Source: Tricholoma matsutake (Eukaryota; Basidiomycota; Agaricomycetes; Agaricales; Tricholomataceae). Taken from it: a stretch of DNA of 64,000 bases. The stretch spans positions 12,338,001 to 12,402,000 of the forward strand of contig AP026541.1 of NCBI GenBank assembly GCA_026075535.2. The letters are read 5' to 3'. The position numbers and the translations under genes were made by a program. Below the pieces are notes generated by a model. It made no database searches. It saw only the letters and a list, made by a program, of their open reading frames with translations, and was not told where the DNA came from. Below, in pieces: positions 10,604-21,517 of this stretch. The first letter of the stretch is position 1. Every line of letters begins with the position of its first letter.

Positions 10604-11171
10604 AAACATGTACAAGCAATATACCAGAAGGTGAAAGTTGTGGCCTCAGTAGGCAGGGGATACCTGGGGTACATCCTACAAAGAAATAATATACATTAAA
10701 GGTGTGTATCAGAGTCTCTTTGTAACAACTGCTGTAGAGCTTTTGACTTTTATTGTAAAAATAATTGACACATGTCACAAAAAGTAAAATACCTCATTCA
10801 ATTGTATCACCTTCTATCTTCACCTGCCTTCTCATACCTGTAGGTAACAGTAGAGTATCTGGTTATTCAAACATAAGTTACACATATAACATATAAAGAC
10901 TTGGATCTCTTGTTTAAATGAAGCTATATTACTAATGTTAATTGTCACATCATCTCTGGGACTCCCAAGTATATGTGATGTGACAGGGCAGGGGAATCCC
11001 ACATTATTAGGACTGGCCCAAATGTACATAACATGGGGCTGCCCACAGCAGTTGGACCTCCCCAAGGTATACTTGGTCCAGATATGTTCTGTGGGGCAGA
11101 CCAAACTGCCTTTTGGGGCTTCCCAATGGGATGTCCAGGCCTAAGCATGGGGAGGACCATGGAGCTTGGAA
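10604..11171. other. No clear gene; region between the MITE and the Helitron helicase fragment
   Basis: 10604-10930 is AT-rich with nothing recognised. 10940-11170 has recurring GGGGCTNCCCA-like and TTGGACCTCC words and short open frames without family resemblance. The 3' terminus of the Helitron could lie here, but I see no secure CTRR end with a hairpin. Confidence 0.3.
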
Positions 11172-12567
11172 CTATCCCCTGGTCTCAGGGTAGTCTTTCT
11201 TGGTTGGACAATCCACCCTAAGTAGGGGGTCAGGGGTGGTTGCCTGAAGTGATGTTTGCAAACCATCAAAGTTGATTCTGAATGAAGAATGATATGTCAA
11301 ACCTCCCAGAAGCACAGCAGCAGTACCTGTCAGTGCAACAACAATGAGACAATGAGATTCCTTTTTCACAGAAAAGAACTCAAGAAGTGCCTTAAGGACC
11401 TGTGACTTACCTGTGCTGGCCATTTCACCAATATACATCTTTAAATGATTGGAATCTGGACTGCAACTGTGATTTGCAACAATGTGGATAGCACAACTTT
11501 GTTCCATATTCAGATGAAAGCTGTGTGAAATGTTGTCGATTGTCGTTTGCCATTCTTTTGATGTGAAGGTGTTCAATAAGTAGGATTTGTTGACTACACA
11601 CACCTCATCTGGGACAAAGTTGATGGGCTTGGCACCTGACTGAGCATGCAAAGGCAGATGGTGACATCAATTCTCAAGTACTTCAGCATGTTTAGCAGCA
11701 ACAGTGGCTTTCTGGGCACTTGGTGCTTGAATGGCAGTGGGAAAGACAGGAGAAATCTGTGTGCCAACATTTTCTGAAAGTGAAGACGGTCAAGTTTCAG
11801 ACATCCCATGATTGCTAGAGTCCTTCGAGTATCATTCATCAGACTACATCTCACCCTTTTGCATCTGCTGATTGCTGCAGAAATGGATAGTGAGAGGTTT
11901 GCTTTCACCAAAAGACTCCTCTATCACCATGTCATCTGGACTGGGAAAGAATTGATCATTGATGCCATCCATGGTAGGTATTTGAGTCACACCTTCCTTC
12001 ATCTGCACATGAAAATTGTCCCAAGCATCGAGGCAATAATGCTCATGGTTCTCATGATTTCAATTTGTCTTGGGGAAAAAGAAGCAGCAGAGAACACATC
12101 ATTCCATGACTCCCCTTTACTTTTCAAGTCAAAACCAGACCTCCAGGGCTTGAAAAGGATCAACATGGTGCAGCAGTAATACTTACAATCACCTTGATCA
12201 AAGTGTGGTAAGGTCACTCCTACAAAGTTTGGACACAGGCCTTAGTTGGGGAGCGACAGTGGGGGCCATGAGAATCAGCAAGTGGGTGCCCATCCAGGAA
12301 TGAGAGCAAGGAATGTTTGGTTGGTTGAGAGTCCATGTCTGAGTCAGAATCAATTTCATGATCTATGAAGTTAGTGTTTGTGTGCTCTGGAGTTGCAACA
12401 TGCTGTTTTGACTGCTTTTGACCTATAGACTTCTTCTCCCCCTCACATCTTGAAACCCACTCATATAGGCTCATATGGCTAATTGCTTCAGGGTGAAACA
12501 CATAATCAAGAACAGGTGAGAGTCTAAGGTGACATTGGTAAGGGTAACACTGTGATAATGTGCTCAC
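11172..12567 (-). pseudogene. Helitron RepHel, helicase part (Pif1-like), degenerate
   Basis: This is the C-terminal half of a minus-strand Helitron protein. 12567-12220 encodes LDYVFHPEAISHMSLYEWVS, the conserved [Y/V]-x-RP...SLYEW segment ahead of the helicase. 11911-11594 is heavily shifted. 11651-11172 holds helicase motif I (YIGEMASTGKSQVLKALLEF) and the following motif VALTGTAAVLLGGLTYHS. Pif1-family helicases unwind DNA during rolling-circle transposition. Relative to the usual GxxGTGKS, the first glycine is E and the middle one S, so ATP binding is probably lost. The frame ends before the remaining helicase motifs. Confidence 0.82.
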
Positions 12568-14519
12568 AGGTGGGTTCAGGTATGGGTTAGGGTCAGACGT
12601 TGCTGTACCTGGGCAATACCATACCTGTTACCATGGTGTGTATGGGTTTTCCAGGTATCAATAGCTGCATGCCTAATCATCTGACTTTGTTGATCAACAT
12701 CAACAACAACAACAACATCAATAACAACATCAATGGCAACATCAGTGGTGACACCAACACCAACACCAATGGCCATGGCTCTGGACCACCACCCCCTCCC
12801 TCGCTCCAAATGTGAGTGGAGTGGTTTCTTGTTCTATTCTAGGCAACAACAGCAACAACGGCCCCTCCCCCACTCCAAATGTGAGCAGGGTGATTTCTTA
12901 TCCTATTCTAGGTGACTATGGCCACCACCACCCCCTCCCTCACTACAAATGAAGGGGTTTTCTTCTTTTGTTCTGGGACGACCACCTCCCTCACTGCAAA
13001 CATGAGTGAGGGGTTTTCTGCTTCCATTCTAGGTGACAATGGCTACCTCTAGGCAACTACAGCCACCAACAGGGAGCAACAAGGATGGGGGTGATGCGAA
13101 GGGGGAGCAGGCATGACAATGATAATGGCCACCACCACTAGTGTTTAAGGGTCCAGTCCAGTTTGGCTTTTTGACCCAAAAATGTAAATACTGCAACCTA
13201 AACTGGTCCAGGACCAACCCAGATACTGCTATAACTGAACTGGACAACCTAGGACTGGTCCTTTCTGGTTAAAAGACAGAAAAAGACTGGATAAGACTGG
13301 TTCAGACCAATGTTTTGTCATGAAATTTATCGTATTAATATAACCTATATGTAGAAAATATTACCTGGACCCTATAGCCACCACACGTATGGATAGACAT
13401 TGTAATTCCCCATCATTTGGTCCAACTTTTAGGACATTTCATCGAGATTTGACTTGGCTATGATCAATATAAAAATACATCTACTGAATGACTCATGCTG
13501 AACACCAAGAAATGTAATGTGACAACCATAAATTATGTGATGCATAGCATGCATTGACAAATGGTGGGAGTATTATTATACATGTTAGTCCTATGCTCAT
13601 TAATAGAATCAAGCAAATGATATGAGTAAGATGAAATGAAAATCAATCTGATACAACAAAATACTCATATGAAAATAGATTTGGTTATATCTTCCTCAAT
13701 TCTTAACTGTTTTTTATGAACCAGAGGTCAAATTTGCCGGATTTCATGTGGGAACATGGTCCAATATATGTTCCTACAATAAACCAGTCCTAACCAGTTT
13801 AGACCAGTTTTCTTCGGTTTTATGACATTTTTCAAAATGGAAAGACTGCTAACTGGACTGCAAAAGACTGGTGCATAAATAGACCACTAGTCCAGTCTTT
13901 TCTGGTCCAATCCAATTTCAGTCTTTTTTTTTGGTCCTATGGACTGGACCCTTCAACACTAACCACCACCATCATACCACCCCCAACCACTGCCATGAGC
14001 AACTGCTCACAGGGTGGAAACAGGGAGCAATGAGGATGGGGACAATGAGCAGGGGAAGCAGCATGACAATGACAATGACAACAACATTCTTGGTGACTAC
14101 AGGCACCACCCCCCCTCTCTTGCTGCAAACATGAGTGGAGTTTCTCAATCCATTCTCAGCAACTACAGGCACCACCCCCTCTCTCTTGCTGCAAATGTGA
14201 GTGGGGGGGTTTCTCGTTCCATTCTCAGCAACTACAGGTGCCACCCTCCCCCTCTCACTGCAAATGCAAGCAGGGGATTTCTCATTTTGTTCTTGGTGAC
14301 TACAGACACCATCCCCCCTCCCTCACTCCAAACATGAGAGGGGGGTATCTCTTTCTATATATTAATTAAGTGTAATTAAATTATTAAAATACATATTCAT
14401 GTCAAAACCTGTGAGTAACCCACAAAAATGCAGGGTAACACCATACCCCTACCTGTGTGGGTATGGTGTGGGTAGGGGTATGAAAAAATATACCCAGGGG
14501 TTACCTGGGTCACTCCCTA
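12568..14519. mobile_element. Hairpin-mosaic insertion inside the Helitron (about 1.95 kb), itself carrying a MITE
   Basis: Helitron coding sequence stops at about 12567 and resumes at about 14525, so this block is an insertion. Its ends carry TACCC/GGTA palindromes (12590-12660; 14410-14519). The right end reads GGTCACTCCCTA, compatible with the TAGGG...CCCTA type. Between them are CAACAACAACATCAAT repeats, C-rich hairpin units (12780-13020; 14090-14350) and a GAGCAACTGCTCACAGGGTGG hairpin at about 13997. I did not find a matching duplication. Confidence 0.6.
13139..13961. mobile_element. hAT-like MITE with 8-bp duplication ACCACCAC (823 bp)
   Basis: The ends are TAGTGTTTAAGGGTCCAGTC and, inverted, TAGTGTTGAAGGGTCCAGTC: 19 of 20 bases match. 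ACCACCAC flanks both sides (13131-13138, 13962-13969). Subterminal CCAGTCC/GGACTGG and AGACTGG words are frequent, while the centre is AT-rich with no open frame. The flank is itself a CCA repeat, which slightly weakens the duplication evidence, but the inverted ends are strong. A single related end lies at 19198. Confidence 0.85.
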
Positions 14520-14524
14520 CAAGA

Positions 14525-15184
14525 GTCCAATAACTCAGCCATTATGTTTAATAATAGCAACTTTATTGGGTATATTAGCTTCCTCATGTGCCCTACTAGT
14601 ATTTGTGCCCTCTGGATCTTGGGTGAGGTCAGTGCATACCCAAGGCTTTCAACATTCAAACAAATGATTCCCAGTAAAACAGGGGAAACTTGTGGCTCTT
14701 ATAATAGTCAGGATTGCCAATTAAGTACATGCAAATCATTGGAGAACCCATCTCCATCTTTGCACTGAGGGAATTGACAAGCTTCATCATCAATTTATGG
14801 GCTTTTTCCCTCCTTGTACAATCATCTCAGTATTCTTCTGGAAAATGGAGCAGACAGTCAAATGATGTGAGTTTCCAATGAAAGTTTTGTAACATAATTT
14901 GATACATATAGGAGCACCCCTTTGATCACTGTGCCAGATCACAGGCTCATGATATTTGTGTTACACCAGAAGAGATAGGTTACAACGTATGAGAAGGTGT
15001 TCAGCCAGGGTTCATATTTCTTCATGTTTACTCCCCCAGATTCTTTGGTCTCACTGAATGTTGTGCAGGGGAATCTGGCCCTACACTTACCCCAGATATT
15101 GTCAAGGCAACCTTTGAAGGGGTGCCCCTTGTTTTGTGATCTGTCCTTATTTTGTTGGACATGCATTTGTGAACATTCAATCAT
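14525..15184 (-). pseudogene. Helitron RepHel, middle region
   Basis: The minus strand encodes GKCRARFPCTTFSETKESGG and KYEPWLNTFSYVVTYLFWCN, then SGTVIKGVLLYVSNYVTKLS in the next stretch and GSPMICMYLIGNPDYYKSHK further on. These match the order of conserved blocks between the Rep and helicase domains of fungal Helitrons (CKARFPR, NTFNP..TYL.RCN.D, S.TAIKA...Y..DYITK, S..MVC.YLLGNPDHYTSH). Several stops and frame changes are present. It is the direct continuation of the 15263-15862 block. Confidence 0.8.
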
Positions 15185-15262
15185 AGCAGCAAATCATCAA
15201 CTGTCTCCTGGAAATGTGTCCACTGTGCCACTATGATATTGCAATGCCCACAGTTATTGCAG

Positions 15263-15862
15263 TTAGATTGCAGACAGGCTGGAGGGGGGTTTACACATTG
15301 TTTCTGTCAGATCACAATAACCTGTGCAACTTGAGGCTGCATCTACCTTATCTCCACTTCCTGTCATAAAATCCCCTACATGAACACTTTCAAGGTACCC
15401 AACAAGGCTTTTATGGAAGTCAGAGTTTGGATCAAGGATTCTATGGCAAATCTCATCTGGTGATACCCCACCATGAATCCACATGAGCATGTGCAGATGT
15501 AGTGACAATTGACCTTGCTGTTCAACAATGCCATAATATGCAGAAGTGTCACCATATAGGCCTTGGTGATCTGCATCAACTCCTAGTGCGTGCTTGATGG
15601 ACATTTGCACCATGAAGTTGAAAAACTGTGCACCTGCAACCAGGTTGTTGGTGATGAGCCAATAACGTTCATCTTCTGATTGTGAGAGGTTGATATCAAA
15701 ACGCTTCTTGCAATCAGCAAAGTATAGACATAATTGGTGTCTGTTGTCAGCAGGAGAGAGGGTGATGTACCATAGAGGTGCACCCATGTATGTGATGAGG
15801 GACCACATATCACTGTGCATATATTTTTTGCTTGTGGTAGACCCACTAACCTTCCCATTCAT
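15263..15862 (-). pseudogene. Helitron Rep (HUH-type) domain
   Basis: A 199-codon open stretch encodes MGAPLWYITLSPADNRHQLC and the Rep core GIVEQQGQLSLHLHMLMW. The HLH inside LHLHMLMW is the metal-binding His-hydrophobe-His pair of rolling-circle Rep nucleases, and FNFMVQMSIKHALGVDADHQ precedes it as in Helitron_like_N domains. The downstream Tyr-containing nicking motif is not clear in this frame. It ends with a Cys-rich start (CTGYCDLTETMCK) leading toward the middle region. It is one exon-like piece of a dead element. Confidence 0.85.
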
Positions 15863-15879
15863 GTGATCAAGATCATTGA

Positions 15880-16257
15880 TATAGTGTTGCCACTGGCTCA
15901 GCTGAGGTTTTTCAATAAAATGGCCATAGCATGCCAGATAAACTTCCTAAATTCACAAGAATATTTGAGCATACAGATGGGCCCATAAGCCAAGGGGTCT
16001 TCTGCCAACATTAGCTGATCAAATCCCCCATTCCTGACTTATTCACTTGGCTTTGATTTCAAGCTGAGCCATCAAGGTAAATGTTGTTTATTAAATAACT
16101 TGAGGAACATTAATCAGCTCAACTAATGTTGGCAGATGACCCCTCGGCTTATGGGCCCATCCATATGCTCAAATATTCTTGTAAATTTAGAATGTTTATC
16201 TGGCATGCTATAGCCATTTTATTGAAAACCCTTGGCTGAGCCAGTGGCAACACTACA
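15880..16257. mobile_element. Fold-back (nearly perfect palindromic) MITE inside the Helitron
   Basis: The left arm from TAGTGTTGCCACTGGCTCAG (about 15882) is repeated inverted on the right, ending CTGAGCCAGTGGCAACACTA (about 16256). The arms are each about 140-150 bp, with matched words AAAATGGCCATAGCATGCCA and AATATTTGAGCATA, around a loop of about 80 bp. It interrupts the Helitron between two Rep blocks. The TAGTGTTGCCA start resembles the fold-back at 45962. Target duplications are unclear. Confidence 0.8.
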
Positions 16258-16334
16258 TAATGATTGATAAGTTGGAAGCATGCAGATTCCTCATCAGAAG
16301 TGGGCTTTACCAACTCACCACCAGCAATTCTTGC

Positions 16335-16845
16335 CTAGATCTTGGCCAATAAGTCTTGGTCGATGTTAAGCAATCTATCTGCTATATTATTAAACTTTGA
16401 TGATTCAGCAAGCAAAAATCCAGCAGATGTTGATGACTTAACTTGCTCATGGCTGAAAGCAACAAATGGAAAGGTCAAGTCAAGCTGGAAGCATTTGTCA
16501 TGGTACATTAGTATTAGGTGCTTGTGTAGCTTGTCAGATAAATTTGTTGCACTGATTCCTCCCAGCCCATAAGGGAATAGCCATGGAAATATTTGAGGAT
16601 AAAGGTTGGGATTGTTATAATTTGATTGTGCATTGGCAGCATGCAACATGCCAGCATGCCACCTCGGTTATTCCAATGCTTTAATGCAATCACCTTCAGT
16701 GTTTCAACAGATTTAGTTGTCATCTGATCCCCTGTTAGCCCATGTACTACAAATGGGCAGTCACCATCAGAAACACCATCATCCATAGAGCTGTCAAATA
16801 TACTGGTACCTTCCTCCACCTTATTTCTTTCAGCATGATGATACT
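16335..16845 (-). pseudogene. Helitron RepHel, N-terminal Helitron_like_N block
   Basis: The minus strand reads VETLKVIALKHWNNRGGML and then NNPNLYPQIFPWLFPYGLGG, the classical 'NP.L.P.LFPTLFPYG.GG' start of the Helitron_like_N domain, followed by HLILMYHDKCFQLDLTFPFV. The text before it (VVHGLTGDQM) also fits. Two overlapping frames are needed, so at least one frameshift exists near 16520-16650. Upstream it is split from the DUF6570-like block by a small palindromic element. Confidence 0.82.
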
Positions 16846-17065
16846 CTCTGCAAATAGCTGACTTTATCCTGGCTGCTTTGGCTGCCCTGAGATGCCCTGA
16901 GGAGTGTAAATTATGCAGATAGCACAAACTCATAATTAGTAATTTAATCCAAAAGGTCATGTGATATTAAATTTATATCAACAATGATAAATTACACTAA
17001 ATTTAGCCTTCTCAGGGCATCACAAGGCAGCCAGGGTAGCCAGGATAAAGTCATTTTTTGCAGAG
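16846..17065. mobile_element. Small palindromic MITE (about 220 bp) splitting the Helitron N-terminus
   Basis: Left CTCTGCAAA then TGACTTTATCCTGGCTGC is mirrored on the right by CCAGGATAAAGTCA then TTTGCAGAG. The arms continue through a matched TGCCCTGAG, giving about 65-70 bp per side with an AT-rich centre. The flanking protein reads ...PVSVELCK on one side and REYHHAERNKVEEG on the other, so it entered Helitron coding sequence. Exact ends are uncertain by a few bases because the flank is palindromic too. Confidence 0.72.
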
Positions 17066-17875
17066 CTCAACTGAAACAGGAGGTGAGTCTTCTGGATACC
17101 TATTCAATTTGTCATAAGATATCTCCAAGTCTGCATAATCTGCGTGGTTTAGTTTCAGCCACTCCAGCACTTGAGCCACATGATTTTGTTGAACCAGTAG
17201 TGGGGTACATTGGAATTCTTTCTCAGTTGGTTTACATGGCCCAGTGAACAATACAGCCAACACTTCATCTAGGTCTTCTATGGGTAGGGGAAGGCAATGA
17301 TAAATCTTTGGGATGGGTGACTCGAATGCAATGACATGTGAAGCCATTTTTCTCAACCCTGATGATGCAATGTGAACAAAACAACTGCTGACCTTTGCAC
17401 ATGCTACAAGCATTTTCTCAACAAATCTGAGAGTAGCCAGCTCTTCAGGTATTTTGCCAATCCATGAGCCATTCACCAGACCATGCAGAGGCCTTTCATT
17501 CTTTCTAACATGCTTACAACATTTATCACAAATATGATTGCACTTATAATCAAGCACAGGACCTTGAAACTCTTGAACAGCATCATAAGCCTTTCATTGC
17601 TCCACTCTGGTAATACCACATGCCTCAAAAACATGCAATTGATTTTTGACTGCCTCTAATCTGGTGAGCTGAGACATAGGGGTTAGCTGACTACAGACTG
17701 CACATCCAGCTTCTTCTAACTTTTGTGGGGCTGAATCCTTGCAAAAGCTTTGGTTGATGTCACAAGTCAGAAAAGGGTCTGCAGGATTAGGTGGAAAATC
17801 ACTGGAACCATTTAGACCATCGGTCAGAGAATCCTGGACTCCAGACATAGGATGAGCCAGATTACTTCTACACAA
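17066..17875 (-). pseudogene. Helitron-associated N-terminal region (DUF6570-like)
   Basis: Two minus-strand frames give CAVCSQLTPMSQLTRLEAVK, then CNHICDKCCKHVRKNERPLH with a C-x3-C-x2-CC cluster, GLVNGSWIGKIPEELATLRF and KMASHVIAFESPIPKIYHCL. This is the order of the Cys-rich and IP.EL..L...E..L.. blocks found at the start of basidiomycete Helitron proteins. One frame break separates the two pieces near 17575. The true start codon is not seen. Confidence 0.78.
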
Positions 17876-18725
17876 AGTCCATTGATCATTATTGCTTGCT
17901 GGTTCATGGGGTGAGGTCGATACATAGGGGTTGCCAGTGTTGTTGGCTAATGGCCCAGAATCACCAATGTCAATGTAACTTGATCAAGACTTTCAGGTTT
18001 TGTCTCTTGTTAACTTCGAGTCTACAACTAGAAAAATGGAGAAGTAAGGTTCACAAAGGAACCTGTGTATGTACGAAGTTTTGTGACCTGGGATAGGATG
18101 GCAAGCCTGAGCTATTGATATGAGCAACATATTTGAAACCATGGTCAGGATGCACTGGATAACCAGATATGATATGTGGCTGTATGATCTCAAAAGAGAA
18201 TTCATGCACTCTGCCACTGCCAATTGGGGGAATCTGCACCAGTCCACTACCAGTATCCAAATTATGGCCACTAGGGGTTTGCATATGGCACTTGTGATGC
18301 AGAAGGGCAACACAAGGTAATGAAACACAGTAGATCCAATGCAAGAAATGCCAAATGAAGTGATGAAGAAGGTGGCCATTGATACCTAAGACAGTACAAG
18401 CAGAATAACTGAGGAGTGGCCTTGGATAGCACCTGGATGGAACACTGATGTATCTTCAATGGCATATGAAAAAGAGATGCCAAGCACACAATATAATCAT
18501 GCTTCAACAGCATATTACAGGAAATATGTGCATTCACAAACCTAGCTATGATGTATGGGTGCTGTTGACATACAAGAAGCATTTGCAATGCAAGATTGAA
18601 CAGGGTTTTATTATGAATAGAAAGGATCTGAACTTATTGTGAACCAGAAAAACAACATGTCACTACATCCCACACTTCTCTCAATACAATGAACCAATGG
18701 CTCAGTACAAGAACTAGGGTGGATA
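17876..18725 (-). other. Unassigned degenerate sequence upstream of the Helitron
   Basis: Several broken minus-strand frames occur, for example GSGRVHEFSFEIIQPHIISG near 18150-18250 and SHGPYI-like pieces elsewhere. They look like fragments of one former gene but match no family I can name. No promoter or Helitron 5' TC end could be assigned. Confidence 0.3.
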
Positions 18726-18729
18726 TAAA

Positions 18730-18945
18730 AGATGGGGGCACTGCAACATGAGACATAGATGGGGACATTGCAGAGAATAACACAGATGGGGACATTGCAC
18801 TGAGCAACAAAGACAGGGACAAAGACAAGGACAGAGATGGAGACAAAGATGGGACATCACAGTGAGCAACAAAGATGGGGACACAAGACAGGGACAGAGA
18901 TGGGGACAAAGGCAGGGACATTGCACTGAGCAACAGGGACACCCC
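18730..18945 (+). repeat. GATGGGGACA/GAGCAACAAAG minisatellite
   Basis: Short units with the words AGATGGGGACATTGCA, CTGAGCAACAAAGA and CAGGGACA recur about seven times with variable spacing. The minus-strand frames through it give Ser/Leu/Pro runs that are only translations of the repeat. It may sit at the end of the unassigned gene remnant at 18857-19141 (minus), which reads YPDHHFDLGLHSLGTVVDGF. Confidence 0.6.
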
Positions 18946-19197
18946 CGATGAGTGATATATCCTCATCATGGCAGGAGATAGAACCAATGTGGAACCCATC
19001 CACCACAGTTCCAAGAGAATGCAAACCCAAATCAAAATGATGATCAGGGTATGTGGAAGTTGGTGTCTTGGATATGTAGCCATAATGATCAAGCATGTAG
19101 GGCCCAAAATGGATTGGTAGAAATGTGGAGTTGGTATGCAAGGGGTCCCAATGCCAGAGGCAAGTTCACATGGAAACTCATTGCCATTGTTGGCAAC

Positions 19198-19400
19198 TAG
19201 TGTTTGAAGGTTCAGTCCATTGAACTGAAGACTGAACTGGACTGAACTGTGGTCCATGCTTCAGTCCAATTAAATTTTCTGAAAATAGTGAGTAACTGAA
19301 CTGCGGTTTGGTTACCAGTTAAGTTATTTTGAAACCATTTCTATGGGCTGATTGGTGAGTTGCTCAAGTAATGCATTGAAGCTTTGATATATACTCTACT
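19198..19400 (+). repeat. Single end of a TAGTGTTT-type hAT MITE
   Basis: TAGTGTTTGAAGGTTCAGTC at 19198 matches the end of the 13139-13961 element, and it is followed by ACTGAACTGGACTGAACTG words like that element's subterminal repeats. No inverted partner was found, so this is a truncated copy. Confidence 0.6.
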
Positions 19401-20208
19401 TGCTAGCCTTAATATATTGAACCCATGCCAATATTTAGGCCCCCACCAGCCCCTGGTCAACCAAATGTGCATCAAAGCCTTTCTTTTTCATGCTTTGATA
19501 ACATTCTTTTTCTTTCCAGCAACCTCCCATTGTGTAAGTTTATGCAAGGGGGTGTCGGGATGGGAATTTTTCATATGATGTCATTTTTTCTTTCATGGCC
19601 CTCAAGACCCCCCTCCCCCCTCCTGCCATATAGGGTATGTTTTGATCACATGTACATGTTTTTCCCCCAATTCATTGTCAATGATATCAGTATAAAATAA
19701 AATAAAATAAAATAAAATGTCATTGAGTATACCAACTGAACTCAGAGGCTTTCCAGTGCCATCCTCTTACAGAATTGAGTCCTCGTAGCCTACTGCAAGT
19801 TTGCAATCAAGTGAACACTACTTAGTATCTGCTGAGCACCACATTTCTTCAAGTTGAAGAAGTCCAAGTCATTCCCATGGACTATGGGCCATTTTGACAT
19901 CCACAGGTTTTAGTATTTATGAGTATACATGGTCACTGGTGTTGGATTATGAGTGTGAGTTGTTAGAAGTGTGAGAACAAACAACAAATAATATAAGAAT
20001 TGTGTTTGACCTCAGTGAGCTCAGGAGGGAAATGGATGGGTACTATGACAACAATAGACTACCTATGTAATACTAGGGGTAGTATACTTACCAAGGAAGA
20101 TAAATAAAGTAACTAAAATGGAGTGGGTGACATTGAAATGGAGAGAACAATAAAAAATACCAAAACAGGCATTGCACATGCTCACACAGCCCCTCCCCAG
20201 TTTTAGTT
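19401..20208. other. No gene seen; contains an (AAAAT)n run
   Basis: An AAAAT microsatellite with about five units lies at 19693-19718. A pyrimidine-rich stretch with C-runs lies at 19600-19625. The rest is AT-rich and CpG-poor with no convincing open frame. Confidence 0.4.
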
Positions 20209-20544
20209 CCTTCTATTTTGCATTTTCAATGATTTTCCCTTATTTTATTATTTATTTGGCTTGTGTGTGCATGTTGACACTTTATATTTAGAGGCAGAGT
20301 CCCCTTCCGACGTTTCCCATGATCTGCAATCAATCTACATTAATCTGTGTGCTTATCTCCACCTTTTCTATTTTTATACTACTATTTGATTTTGCTTATC
20401 TTCACATATACTGGACATTGGCAAAGGGTTCCTTAGATTTTCTCTTTGGATTCCCCTTTGCTAGGTGCACCTGAATTGCCTGTACTATGTAGTAATATAT
20501 TAACTTTGGATTCCCCTTTGCTAGAGGCTAAGGTTGCCCTTATA
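20209..20544 (+). repeat. Truncated LTR of the second chromovirus family (copy 3)
   Basis: It aligns with the LTRs at 2756-3184 and 61270-61695 from TTCCTTCTATT onward. It keeps TTTATATTTAGAGGCAGAGT, ACATATACTGGACATTGGCA and the end TTGCCCTTATA. The first 90 or so bases are missing. No gag or pol flanks it, so it is a truncated solo LTR. Confidence 0.78.
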
Positions 20545-21131
20545 ATGAGCAGGGTTTTTTTCAAGTTTTGTTACAATAAATCACCTGGTATATTGTAAAG
20601 GGTAGTACTATGAAGGCATACTAAAAGATTTGGCCTCTGGCAGGACCCCCCCCCCCCTTACGTCTAGTTCAGGATTCCCATCCTGACACCCCCTTGAGTT
20701 TATGTACTCTTCATGGAAAGATGCATTGAGTCTATCACCATCAGCTGCAACATCTTTGATTATATTATTATCCTCCACCACTGGGATGTCATTAGGCTCT
20801 TCCTTGGGCCCAAGATCCTCAATTGATGGAACCACTATTATGTCCTCAATACCACCACAAGGCTGAGCTTCTGCAAAAAAAATCTGAGTCCAGTGTTGGC
20901 AGTGGGTAGATATTGCTGTGGAGCACTGGACTGGTATGTTGTATTGATATTTGCCATAGAAGGAGGCAGCTGGAACCTCACTACAGACATTGCCCCAGAG
21001 CTGTGTCCTGCACTAAATGACACAATGCGACATAATTCTGAGCTGAACTATTTTTGGATGGGAGTGCTCCATGGAATGACCAAGCTGATGTCAAAATTTC
21101 AGGTACATAAATTGTCAATCTTTAATCAAGG
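20545..21131 (-). other. Broken minus-strand reading frames, acidic peptide, family unknown
   Basis: Minus-strand pieces read FQLPPSMANINTTYQSSAPQ (about 20940) and, after a frame change, EDLGPKEEPNDIPVVEDNNI with DVAADGDRLNASFHEEYINS. They seem to be one former acidic protein end with a stop near 20608. A C11 run at about 20647 breaks the frame. Not recognised; likely transposon-related because it lies in the CpG-poor layer. Confidence 0.3.
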
Positions 21132-21133
21132 TA

Positions 21134-21515
21134 ATGGGTGACTTCCCATAAGGATCTAGAAATATTTAGGAACTTGAAACAGCGCACTCCGGAGTTGAAA
21201 ATAATTTGAATGTTATATTTTCCTAACCCATAAGCCATTTCTGCCATCATATTGGTAGATTTGGGTCAGATCCTAAGTAAGATCTCTGCTATATGAGTTG
21301 CATGACAATGTCCCATCATTCAATTGCACAAAAACTGTCTGGAATGAACTACAGAGGGGTCCTGAGGCCTTTGTAAATCACAAAATCTACAAAGGTCAAT
21401 TTTCAGGAATGGTAATATAACGTGTCCTGATTTGGATTCAGCATCTCAGCTGATGGTCATTTAGGGGGTTGAAACCTCTCTAGATTTTTCTAGATCCTTA
21501 CGGAAAGTCACCCAA
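21134..21515. mobile_element. Tc1/mariner-like MITE A with TA duplication (382 bp)
   Basis: The left end is ATGGGTGACTTCCCATAAGG, then ATCTAGAAA. The inverted right end is TTGGGTGACTTTCCGTAAGG, then ATCTAGAAA. TA lies at both flanks (21132-21133 and 21516-21517). Length and ends match the element at 36478-36864. No coding capacity. It lies close to the boundary between the CpG-poor repeat layer and the gene island. Confidence 0.87.
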
Positions 21516-21517
21516 TA

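Noticed and set aside
12568..14519. Exact boundaries and 8-bp duplication for the Helitron insertion
   Set aside because: The right end resembles TAGGG-type ends, but the expected flanking CAAGAGTC is not found at the left side.
18634..19257. A 207-codon minus-strand frame with Ser/Leu/Pro repeats
   Set aside because: Most of it is the translation of the GGGACA minisatellite and it runs through a MITE end at 19198.
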